This document shows positions 1 to 8,449 of a stretch of DNA of 64,000 bases, one piece after another. Position numbers and translations under genes: made by a program. This DNA comes from Micromonospora lupini (GTDB lineage Bacteria; Actinomycetota; Actinomycetes; Mycobacteriales; Micromonosporaceae). The notes beneath the pieces were generated by a model, which had not been told where the DNA came from, made no database searches, and saw nothing but the letters and a program-made list of their open reading frames with translations. Location: NCBI RefSeq assembly GCF_026342015.1, contig NZ_JAPENL010000002.1, positions 1,183,001 to 1,247,000 on the forward strand. Reading direction: 5' to 3'. Positions within the stretch are counted from its first letter, which is position 1. Every line of letters starts with the position of its first letter.

Positions 1-622
1 GGCTGCCCGCCAGCAGGTCGCGGACCAGCGCCGTGACCTCCGGGTCGTCGGGGTAGCGGGCGGCGGTGGCCCGCAGGCGTCGGGCCGAACTACTGGCGAA
101 CCCCTCGACGTCGGACACCCCGTACAGCACCCGGCCGTCCGGGCGCGGCCCGAGGAAGGCCAGGCGAACGAGGTTGCGGTCGCGCCGGGGCAGCGCCGAG
201 AAGTCCTCCATCAACGCCGCAGCGAGATCGTTCCAGGCGATCACCTCGTAGCTGGCCGACGTCACGTGGGCGGCCGCCTGCGGTAGCCGCTCGATCAGGT
301 CGAGGATGCTCTGCCGCACCTCGCGCGGCGGCCCGACGGGCGGCGCCGGCGGCCGGCCGGCCAGGTGGTGCAGGTGGTCGCGCTCGGCGTCGGAGAGGCG
401 CAGCGCGCGGGCCAGGCCGGCGAGCACCTCGGGCGAGGGGTGCGGGGCGCGGGCCTGTTCGAGCCGGGTGTAGTACTCGATGGAGATGAACGCCAGCCGG
501 GACACCTCCTCCCGGCGCAGCCCAGGCGTGCGACGCCGGGCCCCGGCCGGCAGGCCCACCTCGGCGGGGGTGATCCGCTCACGCCGGCTGCGCAGGAAAA
601 GGGCCAACTCCTGTCGGTTCAC
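1..622 (-). CDS. XRE-family transcriptional regulator, MmyB-like (3' end outside window)
   Basis: Reading leftward from a GTG at 622, the protein opens with an XRE helix-turn-helix. Its recognition part reads RREEVSRLAFISIEYYTRLEQ, followed by PHPSPEVLAGLARALRLS and a linker HLAGR. The rest, with ASYEVIAWNDLAAALM and DFSALPRRDRNLVRLAF, matches the C-terminal ligand-binding domain of MmyB-like regulators, which often control a divergent oxidoreductase. The gene runs off the left edge, so only about 207 codons are seen. It is divergent from the SDR gene at 708, with 85 bp between them that would hold both promoters. A GAGGGG run abuts the GTG with no spacer, so the start is less certain than the family assignment. 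Confidence 0.85.
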   Translation of the reverse strand, partial: MNRQELALFLRSRRERITPAEVGLPAGARRRTPGLRREEVSRLAFISIEYYTRLEQARAPHPSPEVLAGLARALRLSDAERDHLHHLAGRPPAPPVGPPREVRQSILDLIERLPQAAAHVTSASYEVIAWNDLAAALMEDFSALPRRDRNLVRLAFLGPRPDGRVLYGVSDVEGFASSSARRLRATAARYPDDPEVTALVRDLLAGS

Positions 623-707
623 CCCTCTAGTGTGCGCCGCCGGACGGGCTCAGCCAGGTATCGACGATGCCTGGCTACGGCCCGGACGCCGGACGCAAGC
701 TGGCCAC

Positions 708-1469
708 ATGACACCACTGCTCAACGACAAGGTCGCGTTCGTCAGCGGGGCGGGACGGGGCATCGGCGCGGCGGCGGCCCGGCTCTTCGCCCGGGAGGGT
801 GCCCGAGTGCTGCTTGCGGCGCGGACGGAATCCCAGCTCAGGACCGTCACCGACGAGATCCGGGCGGCCGGCGGCACGGCCGACCACGTGCGGTGTGACC
901 TGGCCGACCCGGACAGCGTCCGGGCGGCGATCGACCGGGCCGTCGCCCTCTACGGGCGACTCGACGTGGCCTTCAACAACGGCGCGACAATCACCCCACC
1001 TGGGCCCGTCGACCGGGTGAGCCAGGCCGACTTCGACCGGCTCTACCAGGTCAACCTGCGAGGTGTGTGGCTGGCCATGGTCGCCCAGGTCGCGGCGATC
1101 CGGGCCACCGCAGGCCAGGGGGCGATCGTGAACAACTCAAGCGTCGGCAGCCTCACTGGCAACCCGGCGCTGCCCGCGTACGGGGCGATGAAGCGGGCGG
1201 TGAACAGCCTGACCGAGTCGGCGGCGATCACCTTCGCGCCGGAGGGCATCCGGGTCAACGCGATCGCTCCGGGCAACACCCGTACCGAGATGATCGAGAG
1301 GTGGCAGGAGAACTCGCCCGGCCTGGTGGAGCGCCTGATCGCGGCGACGCCGCTGGGACGCCAGGCCGAGCCCGAGGAGATCGCCGAGTCGGCCGCGTGG
1401 CTTCTCAGCGACCGTGCGTCGTTCGTGACAGGCGTCGTGCTCCGCGTCGACGGCGGAGCGCGAGCCTAG
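708..1469 (+). CDS. SDR-family NAD(P)-dependent oxidoreductase
   Basis: This 253-residue classical short-chain dehydrogenase has the cofactor motif SGAGRGIG at residues 13-20, FNNGA near 89-93 and a VNNSS strand holding the catalytic serine near 144-145. Y158 and K162 form the YxxxK pair in YGAMK. The C-terminal LLSDRASFVTG..VDGG is typical of the family. Length is normal. The substrate cannot be told from sequence. The ATG at 708 places the Rossmann strand at the right distance. The divergent MmyB-like regulator at 1-622 is the likely controller, a pairing common in actinobacteria. Confidence 0.9.
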   Translation: MTPLLNDKVAFVSGAGRGIGAAAARLFAREGARVLLAARTESQLRTVTDEIRAAGGTADHVRCDLADPDSVRAAIDRAVALYGRLDVAFNNGATITPPGPVDRVSQADFDRLYQVNLRGVWLAMVAQVAAIRATAGQGAIVNNSSVGSLTGNPALPAYGAMKRAVNSLTESAAITFAPEGIRVNAIAPGNTRTEMIERWQENSPGLVERLIAATPLGRQAEPEEIAESAAWLLSDRASFVTGVVLRVDGGARA

Positions 1470-1562
1470 GAACCTCGGTCACGACGGGCACGGCCGGACC
1501 ATTGATCGGATCATCACCACTTGTTCAATAGATGCTGACAAATTTTGGCCAGTCTTGGCGAC

Positions 1563-3056
1563 ATGGCTATCACCCAGCGACGCCTCCTCGCCACCACAGT
1601 CGTGGCCGGGCTGGCTCTGCTCGCCGCGTGGGCACCGGCACGCGCCGCAGAGCCCACCCCGACGCCCGCCGCCACCGCGCCCAACATCATCTTCGTCCTC
1701 GTGGACGACCTCGCGTGGAACCTCGTGCAGTACCTGCCGCAGGTCCGACAACTCCAGAGCGAGGGGGCCACCTTCACGAACTACACGGTGACCGACTCGC
1801 TGTGCTGCCCGTCCCGCTCGTCGATCCTGACCGGCCAGTTCCCCCACGACACAGGTGTGTTCACCAACGGCGGCGCCGACGGCGGCTTCGCGGTCTTCAA
1901 GGGCCGGGGCAACGAGAACCGGACCTTCGCGACCGTGTTGCAGGGCAAGGGCTACCGGACCGGCTTCCTGGGCAAGTACCTCAACGGCTACCTGCCGGCG
2001 GACACGCAGGGAGGTGCGCTGCCGTACGTCCCGCCCGGCTGGTCGGAGTGGTACGTGGCCGGCAACGGGTACCCGGAGTACAACTACGACCTCAACGAGA
2101 ACCACACGGTCGTCCACTACGGCAGCCAACCGGCCGACTACCTGACAAACGTCCTGTCCCGCAAGGGCAAGGACTTCATCCAGCGCTCGGCGGCCGCCAA
2201 CACGCCCTTCCTGCTGGAGGTCTCGACCTTCGCCCCGCACAGCCCGTTCACCCCGGCCAACCAGGACCTGGACGACTTCCCCGGGCTCACCGCCCCGCGC
2301 ACCGCGGCGTACGACAGGCTGCCCACCAACCCGCCCTCCTGGCTGGCCGACAACGGACCGCTCACCGCGCAGGAGAAGAGCACCCTGGACACGAACTTCC
2401 GCAAGCGTGCCCAGTCCGTGCAGGCGGTCGACAGGCTGATCGGCAACCTGCGCGCCCAGCTCACCACAAGCGGCATCGCCGACAACACCTATGTCGTGTT
2501 CAGTTCCGACAACGGTTTCCACATGGGCGAGTACCGGTTGACAGGCGGCAAGCAGACCGCCTTCGACACCGATGTGCGAGTGCCGCTCGTCGTCGCCGGG
2601 CCGGGCGTCGTTCCCGGATCGCAGCGCGCCGAGATCGTGCAGAACATCGACCTGGCGCCGACCTTCCAGCGCATCGGCGCCGCCGACGTCGGCACGCACG
2701 TCGACGGGCGCAACCTGCTTCCTCTCGCGCAGGGCGAGGCGGCGCCGAACTGGCGTACCGGGGCGCTCATCGAGCACCACGGCCCCAACCAGGCCGCCGA
2801 CGATCCCGACGCCCAGGACCGCCGCAACGGCAGCCCGATCACCTACGAGGCCCTGCGGACCGCTACCTACACCTACGTCGAGTACTCCAACGGCGAGCGG
2901 GAGTACTACGACCGGACCGCCGACCCGCAGCAGCTCAACAACATCGCGGCCGGGCTCTCGGCCACGCGGCGGGCCGCGCTGCACGACGCGCTGGCGGCGT
3001 ACGTCGCCTGCCACAGCCACTCGGCGTGCTGGACGGCCGGTCACGTGCCCGCGTGA
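1563..3056 (+). CDS. Secreted sulfatase (alkaline-phosphatase superfamily), cysteine type
   Basis: This 497-residue protein has an N-terminal signal peptide (QRR, a hydrophobic stretch to about residue 23, then ARA-AE as a likely cleavage site near 28). It continues with NIIFVLVDD at 41-49, whose aspartates bind the metal, and the sulfatase signature C81-C82-P83-S84-R85. C81 would be converted to formylglycine. SDNGFHMGE and a downstream GGK complete the family pattern. It should hydrolyse sulfate esters outside the membrane. I chose the ATG at 1563 because it starts directly at the signal peptide; a TTG at 1545 is in frame. No strong ribosome binding site is visible. A strong hairpin follows the gene. 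Confidence 0.88.
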   Translation: MAITQRRLLATTVVAGLALLAAWAPARAAEPTPTPAATAPNIIFVLVDDLAWNLVQYLPQVRQLQSEGATFTNYTVTDSLCCPSRSSILTGQFPHDTGVFTNGGADGGFAVFKGRGNENRTFATVLQGKGYRTGFLGKYLNGYLPADTQGGALPYVPPGWSEWYVAGNGYPEYNYDLNENHTVVHYGSQPADYLTNVLSRKGKDFIQRSAAANTPFLLEVSTFAPHSPFTPANQDLDDFPGLTAPRTAAYDRLPTNPPSWLADNGPLTAQEKSTLDTNFRKRAQSVQAVDRLIGNLRAQLTTSGIADNTYVVFSSDNGFHMGEYRLTGGKQTAFDTDVRVPLVVAGPGVVPGSQRAEIVQNIDLAPTFQRIGAADVGTHVDGRNLLPLAQGEAAPNWRTGALIEHHGPNQAADDPDAQDRRNGSPITYEALRTATYTYVEYSNGEREYYDRTADPQQLNNIAAGLSATRRAALHDALAAYVACHSHSACWTAGHVPA

Positions 3057-3066
3057 CGACGGACCG

Positions 3067-3099
3067 GGTGGGGCCGCTCGTCCGACGAGCGGCCCCACC
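3067..3099 (+). terminator. Hairpin terminator after the sulfatase gene
   Basis: Perfect 15-bp stem around a 3-nt loop, 10 bp after the sulfatase stop and before the convergent AraC gene. There is no T-run, as is usual in this GC range. It could act in both directions. Confidence 0.75.
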
Positions 3100-3170
3100 G
3101 TCACGCTGCGCCCCGGCTTGATGGCGCACCGACGTCACCGCGCGAAGGTGGTCCGCGACCGGGGTGAGGC

Positions 3171-3965
3171 TCAGCGGTCCGCCCGGTAGCGACCCGGAGT
3201 CGTCCCCATGACCGCGCTGAACGCCGCGATGAAGCTGCTGGGGTTCGCCCATCCGCAGTCGTGGGCGGTCCGGGTGGTGTCCCGGCCGTCGGCCAGCAGC
3301 ACGAGTGCGTGGTAGACGCGTAGCTGTGTGCGCCACTCGTAGAAGGTCATGCCGAGTTCGGCGCGGAACAGCCGGCTGAGGGTACGAGGGCTCGCTCCGA
3401 TCGTCCTCCCGATCTCGGCAAGCGTGGCGTTGTCGGCAGGCGTCTCGTACAGCATCCGGGCGATGGCCTGCAGGCGGTCGTCACGCGGCTCCGGCAGGTG
3501 CAGTGGCTGTTCGTGTGCTTCGCGGAGTTCGTCGACGAGCACGCGAAGCAGGCGAGTGCGGGCAGGACGGCGGTAGCCCGGCGTCGCGTCGTCGTAGTTG
3601 CCGGGGCCGGTCAGGGCGAGCACGACCTCGCGGGCGAGGCCCGAGGCCAGGAACACGGCGGGGCGTTCCGGTAACAGTCGGGCGAGGGACGGCGCGAGAA
3701 ACACGATCCGCATGTCGGTGTCGCCGTGCGCCCGGTGGTCGTGCGTGAACCCGGCGGGCGTCCAGGCGACCCGGTTGGCGGGGACGATCGACGTGCCGCG
3801 TTCGGTGTGCACGGCCAGGATTCCGCTGGCCGCGTACACCAGGTGGCCCCGGGCGTGCGTCTGCGCGGCGCTCGTTCCCCCGGAGGGCCAGAGGTGGCGG
3901 CCACCCGAGGGCCAGATGTGCGACGTCACTTCGGCGGTCGGACGAGATTGGCGGGGAACGGGCAT
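3171..3965 (-). CDS. AraC-family transcriptional regulator with cupin sensor domain
   Basis: The N-terminal half of this 264-residue protein is a cupin-like sensor (HARGHLVYAASGILAVHT, then WTPAGFTHDHRAHG). The C-terminal 100 residues form the double helix-turn-helix of the AraC family, including LAEIGRTIGASPRTLSRLFR and the closing signature AHDCGWANPSSFIAAFSAVMGTTPGRYR (first 18 and last 10 residues diagnostic). It is divergent from the alpha/beta hydrolase gene at 4114, with about 148 bp between them, so the hydrolase is the probable target along with its own promoter. The inducer is unknown. Confidence 0.88.
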   Translation of the reverse strand: MPVPRQSRPTAEVTSHIWPSGGRHLWPSGGTSAAQTHARGHLVYAASGILAVHTERGTSIVPANRVAWTPAGFTHDHRAHGDTDMRIVFLAPSLARLLPERPAVFLASGLAREVVLALTGPGNYDDATPGYRRPARTRLLRVLVDELREAHEQPLHLPEPRDDRLQAIARMLYETPADNATLAEIGRTIGASPRTLSRLFRAELGMTFYEWRTQLRVYHALVLLADGRDTTRTAHDCGWANPSSFIAAFSAVMGTTPGRYRADR

Positions 3966-4113
3966 CCGCTGACTTCCTGTCGGTAGTAAGCCACTCCCTG
4001 ACCCGGCGACACTATCTCCGTGCGGTGCTTACCGGCCGCTTTCCGGCCGTGCAGAGCGTCCGACCGGCATCGAGGTGACGCCTCGACGCCGAGGCTGAAG
4101 AGAGGAAAAGACA

Positions 4114-4797
4114 ATGACGACGTACGTCCTCGTGCCCGGCGCGTGGAAGGGTTCCTGGTCGTTCGAGGCGGTGGTTCCGCTGCTGGAGCAAGCTGGTCAC
4201 ACGGTGCATGCGCTGACCCTGACCGGTCTGCGGCCGGACGACGACGACGCGACGGTCGCGACAGCCAACCTCGACACGCATGCCGACGACGTGGTGCGGC
4301 TCCTCGATCGCGCCCACATCACAGGCGCGACGCTCGTCGGCCACAGCTACGCGGGGATGGTGATCACCGCCGCCGCGGACCGCGCCGACGGCCGAATCTC
4401 ACGACTGGTGCATCTCGACGCGTACGTGCCGCACGATGGCGAGTCGTGCTGGTCAGCGACGAACGAGCACTTCCGGAAGGTGTTCGCCGCCGGCGCTACG
4501 GACACCGGTTACTCAGTCCGACCGCCGGAGGGCGGCGATCCCCGCCGCCATCCCCATCCTCTCGCCTCGTTCCTGCAGACGATCCGGCTCACCGGCGCCG
4601 CAGCCCAGGTCCCGCGACGCGATTTCGTCTACTGCTCGGGGTGGGAGGACAAGACTCCGTTCGCCGCGCTCCGCGCCCGCCTCGACGCCGATCCCGAGTG
4701 GCAGGTCCACGACCTCCCCACCGGCCACGACGCCATGCACGAGGCCCCGGAGGCTGTCGCCGCGCTGCTGCTCGACCCGTCGACCGGCACCCGCTGA
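4114..4797 (+). CDS. Alpha/beta hydrolase
   Basis: The 227-residue single-domain hydrolase has the oxyanion loop VPGAWKGSW at 7-15, the nucleophile elbow GHSYAG with S78, an acidic residue in HLDAY (D102) and the catalytic histidine in TGHDAMHEAPE (H205). The fold resembles the plant salicylate-esterase-like and EstC-like hydrolases common in actinobacteria. The substrate is unknown. An AGAGGAAA ribosome binding site precedes the ATG. The divergent AraC-family gene at 3171-3965 probably regulates it. Confidence 0.87.
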   Translation: MTTYVLVPGAWKGSWSFEAVVPLLEQAGHTVHALTLTGLRPDDDDATVATANLDTHADDVVRLLDRAHITGATLVGHSYAGMVITAAADRADGRISRLVHLDAYVPHDGESCWSATNEHFRKVFAAGATDTGYSVRPPEGGDPRRHPHPLASFLQTIRLTGAAAQVPRRDFVYCSGWEDKTPFAALRARLDADPEWQVHDLPTGHDAMHEAPEAVAALLLDPSTGTR

Positions 4798-4915
4798 CGC
4801 CCCTCCGCGACGGTCCGACGTCGACGGTGTCAGGCGATGACGGGTGTCCATGGGCGGGCAGGCCGAAGGCTGCCTCGCCGGTAGGGTGGGGCGCGGCACA
4901 CCTGGGGGAGGAAAC

Positions 4916-5245
4916 GTGATCAAGCGCTGGGGATCTGCCGGGCTGGCACTCGCGCTCGCCCTGCTGGCGGCCGGATGCGGCGACGATCCGTCGCTGACCG
5001 GCACATGGATCATGGCGGAGAACCAGTCCCGCACGATGACTGTGCGCGACGACGGCTCCGTGTCGGCGAACATCGACGTCCCCTGCACCGGCACCACGAA
5101 GGACCAGGGCGACCGGGAGTACCGGCTCGAGCTGGACTGCGGCATCACCAAGATATCGGCCGACTGCGTCCTGAACGCCGACGGGAACACCCTCACCGTC
5201 AAGGACCCGAGTACCGGCCAGGACGCGGCCTGGAACCGCAAGTAG
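4916..5245 (+). CDS. Small secreted lipoprotein of unknown function
   Basis: I chose the GTG at 4916 because a GGGGGAGG ribosome binding site lies just upstream and the product then begins directly with a lipoprotein signal: IKRW, a hydrophobic run and the lipobox LAAGC, with the lipidated cysteine near residue 20. The mature part of about 90 residues is a small beta-rich domain starting GTWIMAENQSRTMTV, with conserved-looking cysteines in DVPCTG, LDCGIT and ADCVL. This recalls small lipocalin-like domains found in actinobacterial lipoproteins. No function can be assigned. Confidence 0.75.
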   Translation: MIKRWGSAGLALALALLAAGCGDDPSLTGTWIMAENQSRTMTVRDDGSVSANIDVPCTGTTKDQGDREYRLELDCGITKISADCVLNADGNTLTVKDPSTGQDAAWNRK

Positions 5246-5401
5246 TCCGCCTCGGGCCGCCCGTGACCGGTGCGCGGTCGCCGGCGCGCGGGGGCTGCGG
5301 CGCCTCGATAGCGCGCGATACGGTGCCAGGCGTGCCGCCCGGCGGTCCTGACGTCGCCGGCACGGCACGTCACATCAGACGGTTGCGGCGGAGGCGGACA
5401 C

Positions 5402-6475
5402 GTGGCGGTTGCGGAGGTCGCGGGCGGCGTTGTGCAGCTCCTGACGGCGATCATGGAGTACCGGCGGTTCCTGGCCGAGCAGCAACAGCAGCAACTGCTA
5501 CGGCAGCGTGCCGCGACCGAGCGGCAGCTCGAGTTCGCCCAGGCCGTCGGCGACAGGCAATTCGACGTCCGCAGTGAGCTTGCCGAGCAGGCTGCCCACC
5601 TCGACCCGCACCGCACCCGGGAAGTGCACGACCAACTGCACGCGCAGTACCGCCAGGACGCGGCGACCTGGAACCGCGCGGCGGACCCGCAGTGGTGGCA
5701 GAAGGCCACGAACGCCGACATCGCCGAGGTGTGGCGCGCCTCCACCGCCTGGCAGGCCGTCGACCCGGCTGCCGACACGGCGCGTCGGGCCGCCGGTGAA
5801 CGACTCGCCGAGACCGGCGTACGGGTGCCTGCCCCGGGCGGGCGTACCCACACCGGCGACGCGTTGTCCCGGGCCGTGAGTGGCGCCGCGGAGCGGCAGG
5901 GGCACGCCGCTGGGCCGCGCACGGCGACGTCGGCGGCGGAGCGCAGCGCGACCGACGGCCGTGGGCCCGCTGACCGCTCAGCCCAGCAGCGGGAGGCCGA
6001 GGGCCGCCGCGCCGGCGCCGACGCCGACGCGACCTGGCATCGCGCGGCGGCCGCCGACGACAGGCATCTCGCCGGTGCGTGGCACGACGTCCGGCTGGAC
6101 GCCGAACAGGGGCTCGTTCCCGGTACGGACGTGCCCGCCTACGCCGAGGCGCGCGCCGATCACGCCTACGCGCGGGAGCAGGACTTCGCCGCCGAGGCGA
6201 CCCACCACGACCAGTTGGCCGACGCGGCCGGGCAGACGGCTGCTGTCGCCGACCAGGCAGCGGTGCCGGGCCAGGCCGCCCCGACCGGAGCCCCCGCGCC
6301 GGGAACCGCTGAGGGCAGGGGCGCACAGGCCGCGGCCAAGGCCTACCCCCGACCGACACGCAGCGCGGTGGGTCGCGGCGCGGACCGTTCGGCCGCCGCG
6401 CGGAGCGTGCCGGGCCGGGGGCGGGTGCAGCCGCAACGCGTACCTACCCGGGCGCCGCAAACAGCCATCCGCTGA
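5402..6475 (+). CDS. Hypothetical charged, Ala/Gln/Arg-rich helical protein
   Basis: A GTG start gives 357 residues. The first 90 are strongly helical, with a QQQQQ run at about 24-28 and heptad-like LRQRAATERQLEFAQ. A middle region carries tryptophans (DPQWWQKATNADIAEVWRAS). The C-terminal half is low-complexity Ala/Arg/Asp/Pro. I do not recognise a family. It converges with the muralytic gene at 6609. Its composition recalls accessory proteins encoded beside actinobacterial secretion and conjugation loci, but this is only context. No signal peptide or membrane span is visible. Confidence 0.6.
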   Translation: MAVAEVAGGVVQLLTAIMEYRRFLAEQQQQQLLRQRAATERQLEFAQAVGDRQFDVRSELAEQAAHLDPHRTREVHDQLHAQYRQDAATWNRAADPQWWQKATNADIAEVWRASTAWQAVDPAADTARRAAGERLAETGVRVPAPGGRTHTGDALSRAVSGAAERQGHAAGPRTATSAAERSATDGRGPADRSAQQREAEGRRAGADADATWHRAAAADDRHLAGAWHDVRLDAEQGLVPGTDVPAYAEARADHAYAREQDFAAEATHHDQLADAAGQTAAVADQAAVPGQAAPTGAPAPGTAEGRGAQAAAKAYPRPTRSAVGRGADRSAAARSVPGRGRVQPQRVPTRAPQTAIR

Positions 6476-6608
6476 GCTGCTCCGGCGCGGCCGTCGGCAC
6501 GAGGAGTTCGACAGTTCACGTCGGCCGGCGCGACCCGCTGGACAGCACCCCGGGCACCCTTCCTGCGGGGCACAGGTGGTGGGCGGGTGGAGAGGGCCAC
6601 GCCTGCGG

Positions 6609-7706
6609 TCAGCCGCCCAGCGGCGCTCCGACGCCTGCCATGAACGCGACGGGGTCCACGGAGTTGCCGAAGGTCAGGCTCTGACCGGGGGCGACGCCGC
6701 GGTGCACCTCATAGTGCAGGTGCGGCCCGGAGGAGTTCCCGGAACTGCCGCTCAGGCCGAGGACCTCACCGGCCGCGACCTTCTGCCCGACCTGGACGAA
6801 GGGTTGTTGGATCATGTGGCAGTAGCGGGTGGCTATGTTGCCGGCGTGGCGGACGTCGACGTACCAGCCACAACCGCCGAGGCCGGGGTATCCGTCGCTG
6901 TCGCAGCCGTGCCACGCGGGGGCGTTGCACTTGCTTGTCGACACGACGCCGGCGGCAGCGGCCCGGATGGGCGTCTTCTTCCCGGCGCCGAGGTCGACGC
7001 CTGCATGCCTGTGGTCGCCCCGGTCCTGGCCCCACGGTGCGACCACGCCGGCCCGTACCGGCTGCACCCAGCCGCCCGGACCGACCGGGACGGGTTCGAA
7101 GGCACCGGGCCCGCAGGGTGCGCCTGGTGCGCCCCCGCCCAGTTCGTCGATGCTGCCGACCTTCAGGATGGCGGCTGCCAGGGCGTTGGCGTCGTCCTGC
7201 CACTGCTGGTAGGCCTCGGGGGTGCCGGAGTTCTGCACGGCCTGGGCCGCATCGGTCAGCCGCATGCCCTGCCAACCCTCGACCTTCAGCAGCGACGTGT
7301 AGAACTTGCCGGAGGCGTACCGGGGGTCGGTCAGTTGCGCCACGGTTCCCCAGCCCTGACTGGGACGCTGCTGGAAGAGGCCCACGGAGTCGCGGTCCCC
7401 GTAGTTGAGGTTGCGCAGCGTGGACTCCTGCATGGCGGTGGCCAGGGCGATCACCAGGCCACGGGCCGGTACCTTCATCTCCTGGCCGACCGCGACGATG
7501 ATCGCGGCGTTGGCGACCTGGCTGTCGTTCCACTTGGTGGTGCCCTCGGCGCCTGGAGAGGGCACCGACACGGGGACCGGCCCGCAGGGCGAGGCGCTTG
7601 CCGCGCCGCCCATCAGGAACAGCGGCAACCCGATGAGGCAGCCACCCAGCATCAGGGTTATCGCGACGACGGCGCCAACCACACCTGTCGTCTTCTTGTC
7701 GGTCAT
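6609..7706 (-). CDS. Membrane-anchored muralytic enzyme: transglycosylase-like domain plus M23 endopeptidase
   Basis: The 365-residue protein has one N-terminal membrane span (about 8-32). Next comes a goose-lysozyme-like module: ALATAMQESTL with the candidate catalytic E94, then SVGLFQQRPSQGWG at 108-121. A C-terminal M23 (LytM) domain carries the zinc motifs HRHAGVD (H235, D239) and HLHYEV (H330, H332). Such enzymes open peptidoglycan for a secretion apparatus (VirB1-like role) by cutting glycan strands and peptide cross-links. The ATG at 7706 overlaps the stop of the upstream lipoprotein gene by 4 bp, so the two are translationally coupled. Both diverge from the type IV secretion-like operon. 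Confidence 0.87.
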   Translation of the reverse strand: MTDKKTTGVVGAVVAITLMLGGCLIGLPLFLMGGAASASPCGPVPVSVPSPGAEGTTKWNDSQVANAAIIVAVGQEMKVPARGLVIALATAMQESTLRNLNYGDRDSVGLFQQRPSQGWGTVAQLTDPRYASGKFYTSLLKVEGWQGMRLTDAAQAVQNSGTPEAYQQWQDDANALAAAILKVGSIDELGGGAPGAPCGPGAFEPVPVGPGGWVQPVRAGVVAPWGQDRGDHRHAGVDLGAGKKTPIRAAAAGVVSTSKCNAPAWHGCDSDGYPGLGGCGWYVDVRHAGNIATRYCHMIQQPFVQVGQKVAAGEVLGLSGSSGNSSGPHLHYEVHRGVAPGQSLTFGNSVDPVAFMAGVGAPLGG

Positions 7707-8257
7707 TGCCCGGCCCGTTTGAAGTCGTTGCCGGTGACCAGCCAGCGGCCCTTGATATCGGCGACACTCACCAGCAGCGTCCCGCGATCCGTGGAGATCG
7801 CGAACTGCCCGCCGCCGTCGCGGACGGGGTAGGTCGCCCTGGGTCGGCCGGTGATGCGGGACGCGGGCAGGTTGGCCGGATCGACGGTGCGCATCCGCTC
7901 GGCGAACCGCGGGACACACAACGGCGCGACGCCTTCCAGCCAGCGTGCCGCGTCGAGCCCCGGCCGGGCCCACGCGGTGGCGAAGGCGGCAGCGGCGGGC
8001 GCCGCCTCGGCGACCGGCGCGGCGGGGCCCTCATCGTCGTCCTCGTCGTCGCGGCCGAGGGCCTCCGGTGGCGTGGCGCTGGCGACCGTACCGACGACGG
8101 CCGGCGAGGGGTCACTGTTCTGCGGCACCTCACTGCCGGCCGGCCCGGATCGGAAACAGCCGGACAGCGTCGCGAGCAGCATCGGTATCGCGACTGTGAG
8201 AACCGCCGCCCGTGCGGCGAGTCCATATTGCACGGATCCGCCTTTTTCCTTATTCAT
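7703..8257 (-). CDS. Lipoprotein of the secretion-like locus
   Basis: This 184-residue protein has a lipoprotein signal ending in TLSGC near residue 34. An acidic/Ala/Pro linker (RDDEDDDEGP) leads to a folded part resembling the small NTF2/VirB8-like domains of actinobacterial secretion loci: FATAWARPGLDAARWLEGV, then a terminal strand set GRWLVTG. A GTG nine codons downstream would also give a normal signal peptide, so the exact start is uncertain. It shares a 4-bp overlap with the muralytic gene and is divergent from the ParA-like gene. It is likely an envelope component of the machine. Confidence 0.7.
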   Translation of the reverse strand: MNKEKGGSVQYGLAARAAVLTVAIPMLLATLSGCFRSGPAGSEVPQNSDPSPAVVGTVASATPPEALGRDDEDDDEGPAAPVAEAAPAAAAFATAWARPGLDAARWLEGVAPLCVPRFAERMRTVDPANLPASRITGRPRATYPVRDGGGQFAISTDRGTLLVSVADIKGRWLVTGNDFKRAGQ

Positions 8258-8334
8258 AGCCGCTTTACCCCCGTGCTGACCGCTTGCTTCGTATCCACTG
8301 TGAACCGTCTGGTCAGGGACCGGCTCCGCACGTC

Positions 8335-8357
8335 TCGATGTGGATTCACCATATCGA
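8335..8357. promoter_or_regulatory. Operator-like inverted repeat in the divergent promoter region
   Basis: TCGATGTGG and CCATATCGA, 8 of 9 complementary, are separated by 5 bp. They lie between the leftward lipoprotein/M23 pair and the rightward secretion operon, where one site could control both. The cognate regulator is not visible in the window. Confidence 0.4.
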
Positions 8358-8418
8358 TAGCCGTGCAGCCGGGTGCTACTGTCTGCCGCGAAGTTACGTC
8401 AGGTACGGGGGAAATCAC

Positions 8419-8448
8419 ATGCACGGTCGAGCGCAGGGCGATTCTTGA
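8419..8448 (+). CDS. Nine-codon upstream ORF, possible leader peptide
   Basis: An ATG preceded by GGGGGAAA at good spacing opens MHGRAQGDS and stops with TGA at 8446-8448, one base before the in-frame GTG (8450) of the ParA-like gene. The better ribosome binding site belongs to this small ORF, so downstream translation may depend on termination and reinitiation. It may equally be a chance ORF. Confidence 0.3.
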   Translation: MHGRAQGDS

Positions 8449-8449
8449 C

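Noticed and set aside
1479..3104. 541-codon antisense frame over the sulfatase
   Set aside because: Shadow of a high-GC gene; the sense strand has a signal peptide and all sulfatase motifs.
5880..7832. 650-codon plus-strand frame over the muralytic gene
   Set aside because: Arg/Pro/Gly-rich shadow; the minus strand encodes a clear transglycosylase-M23 protein.
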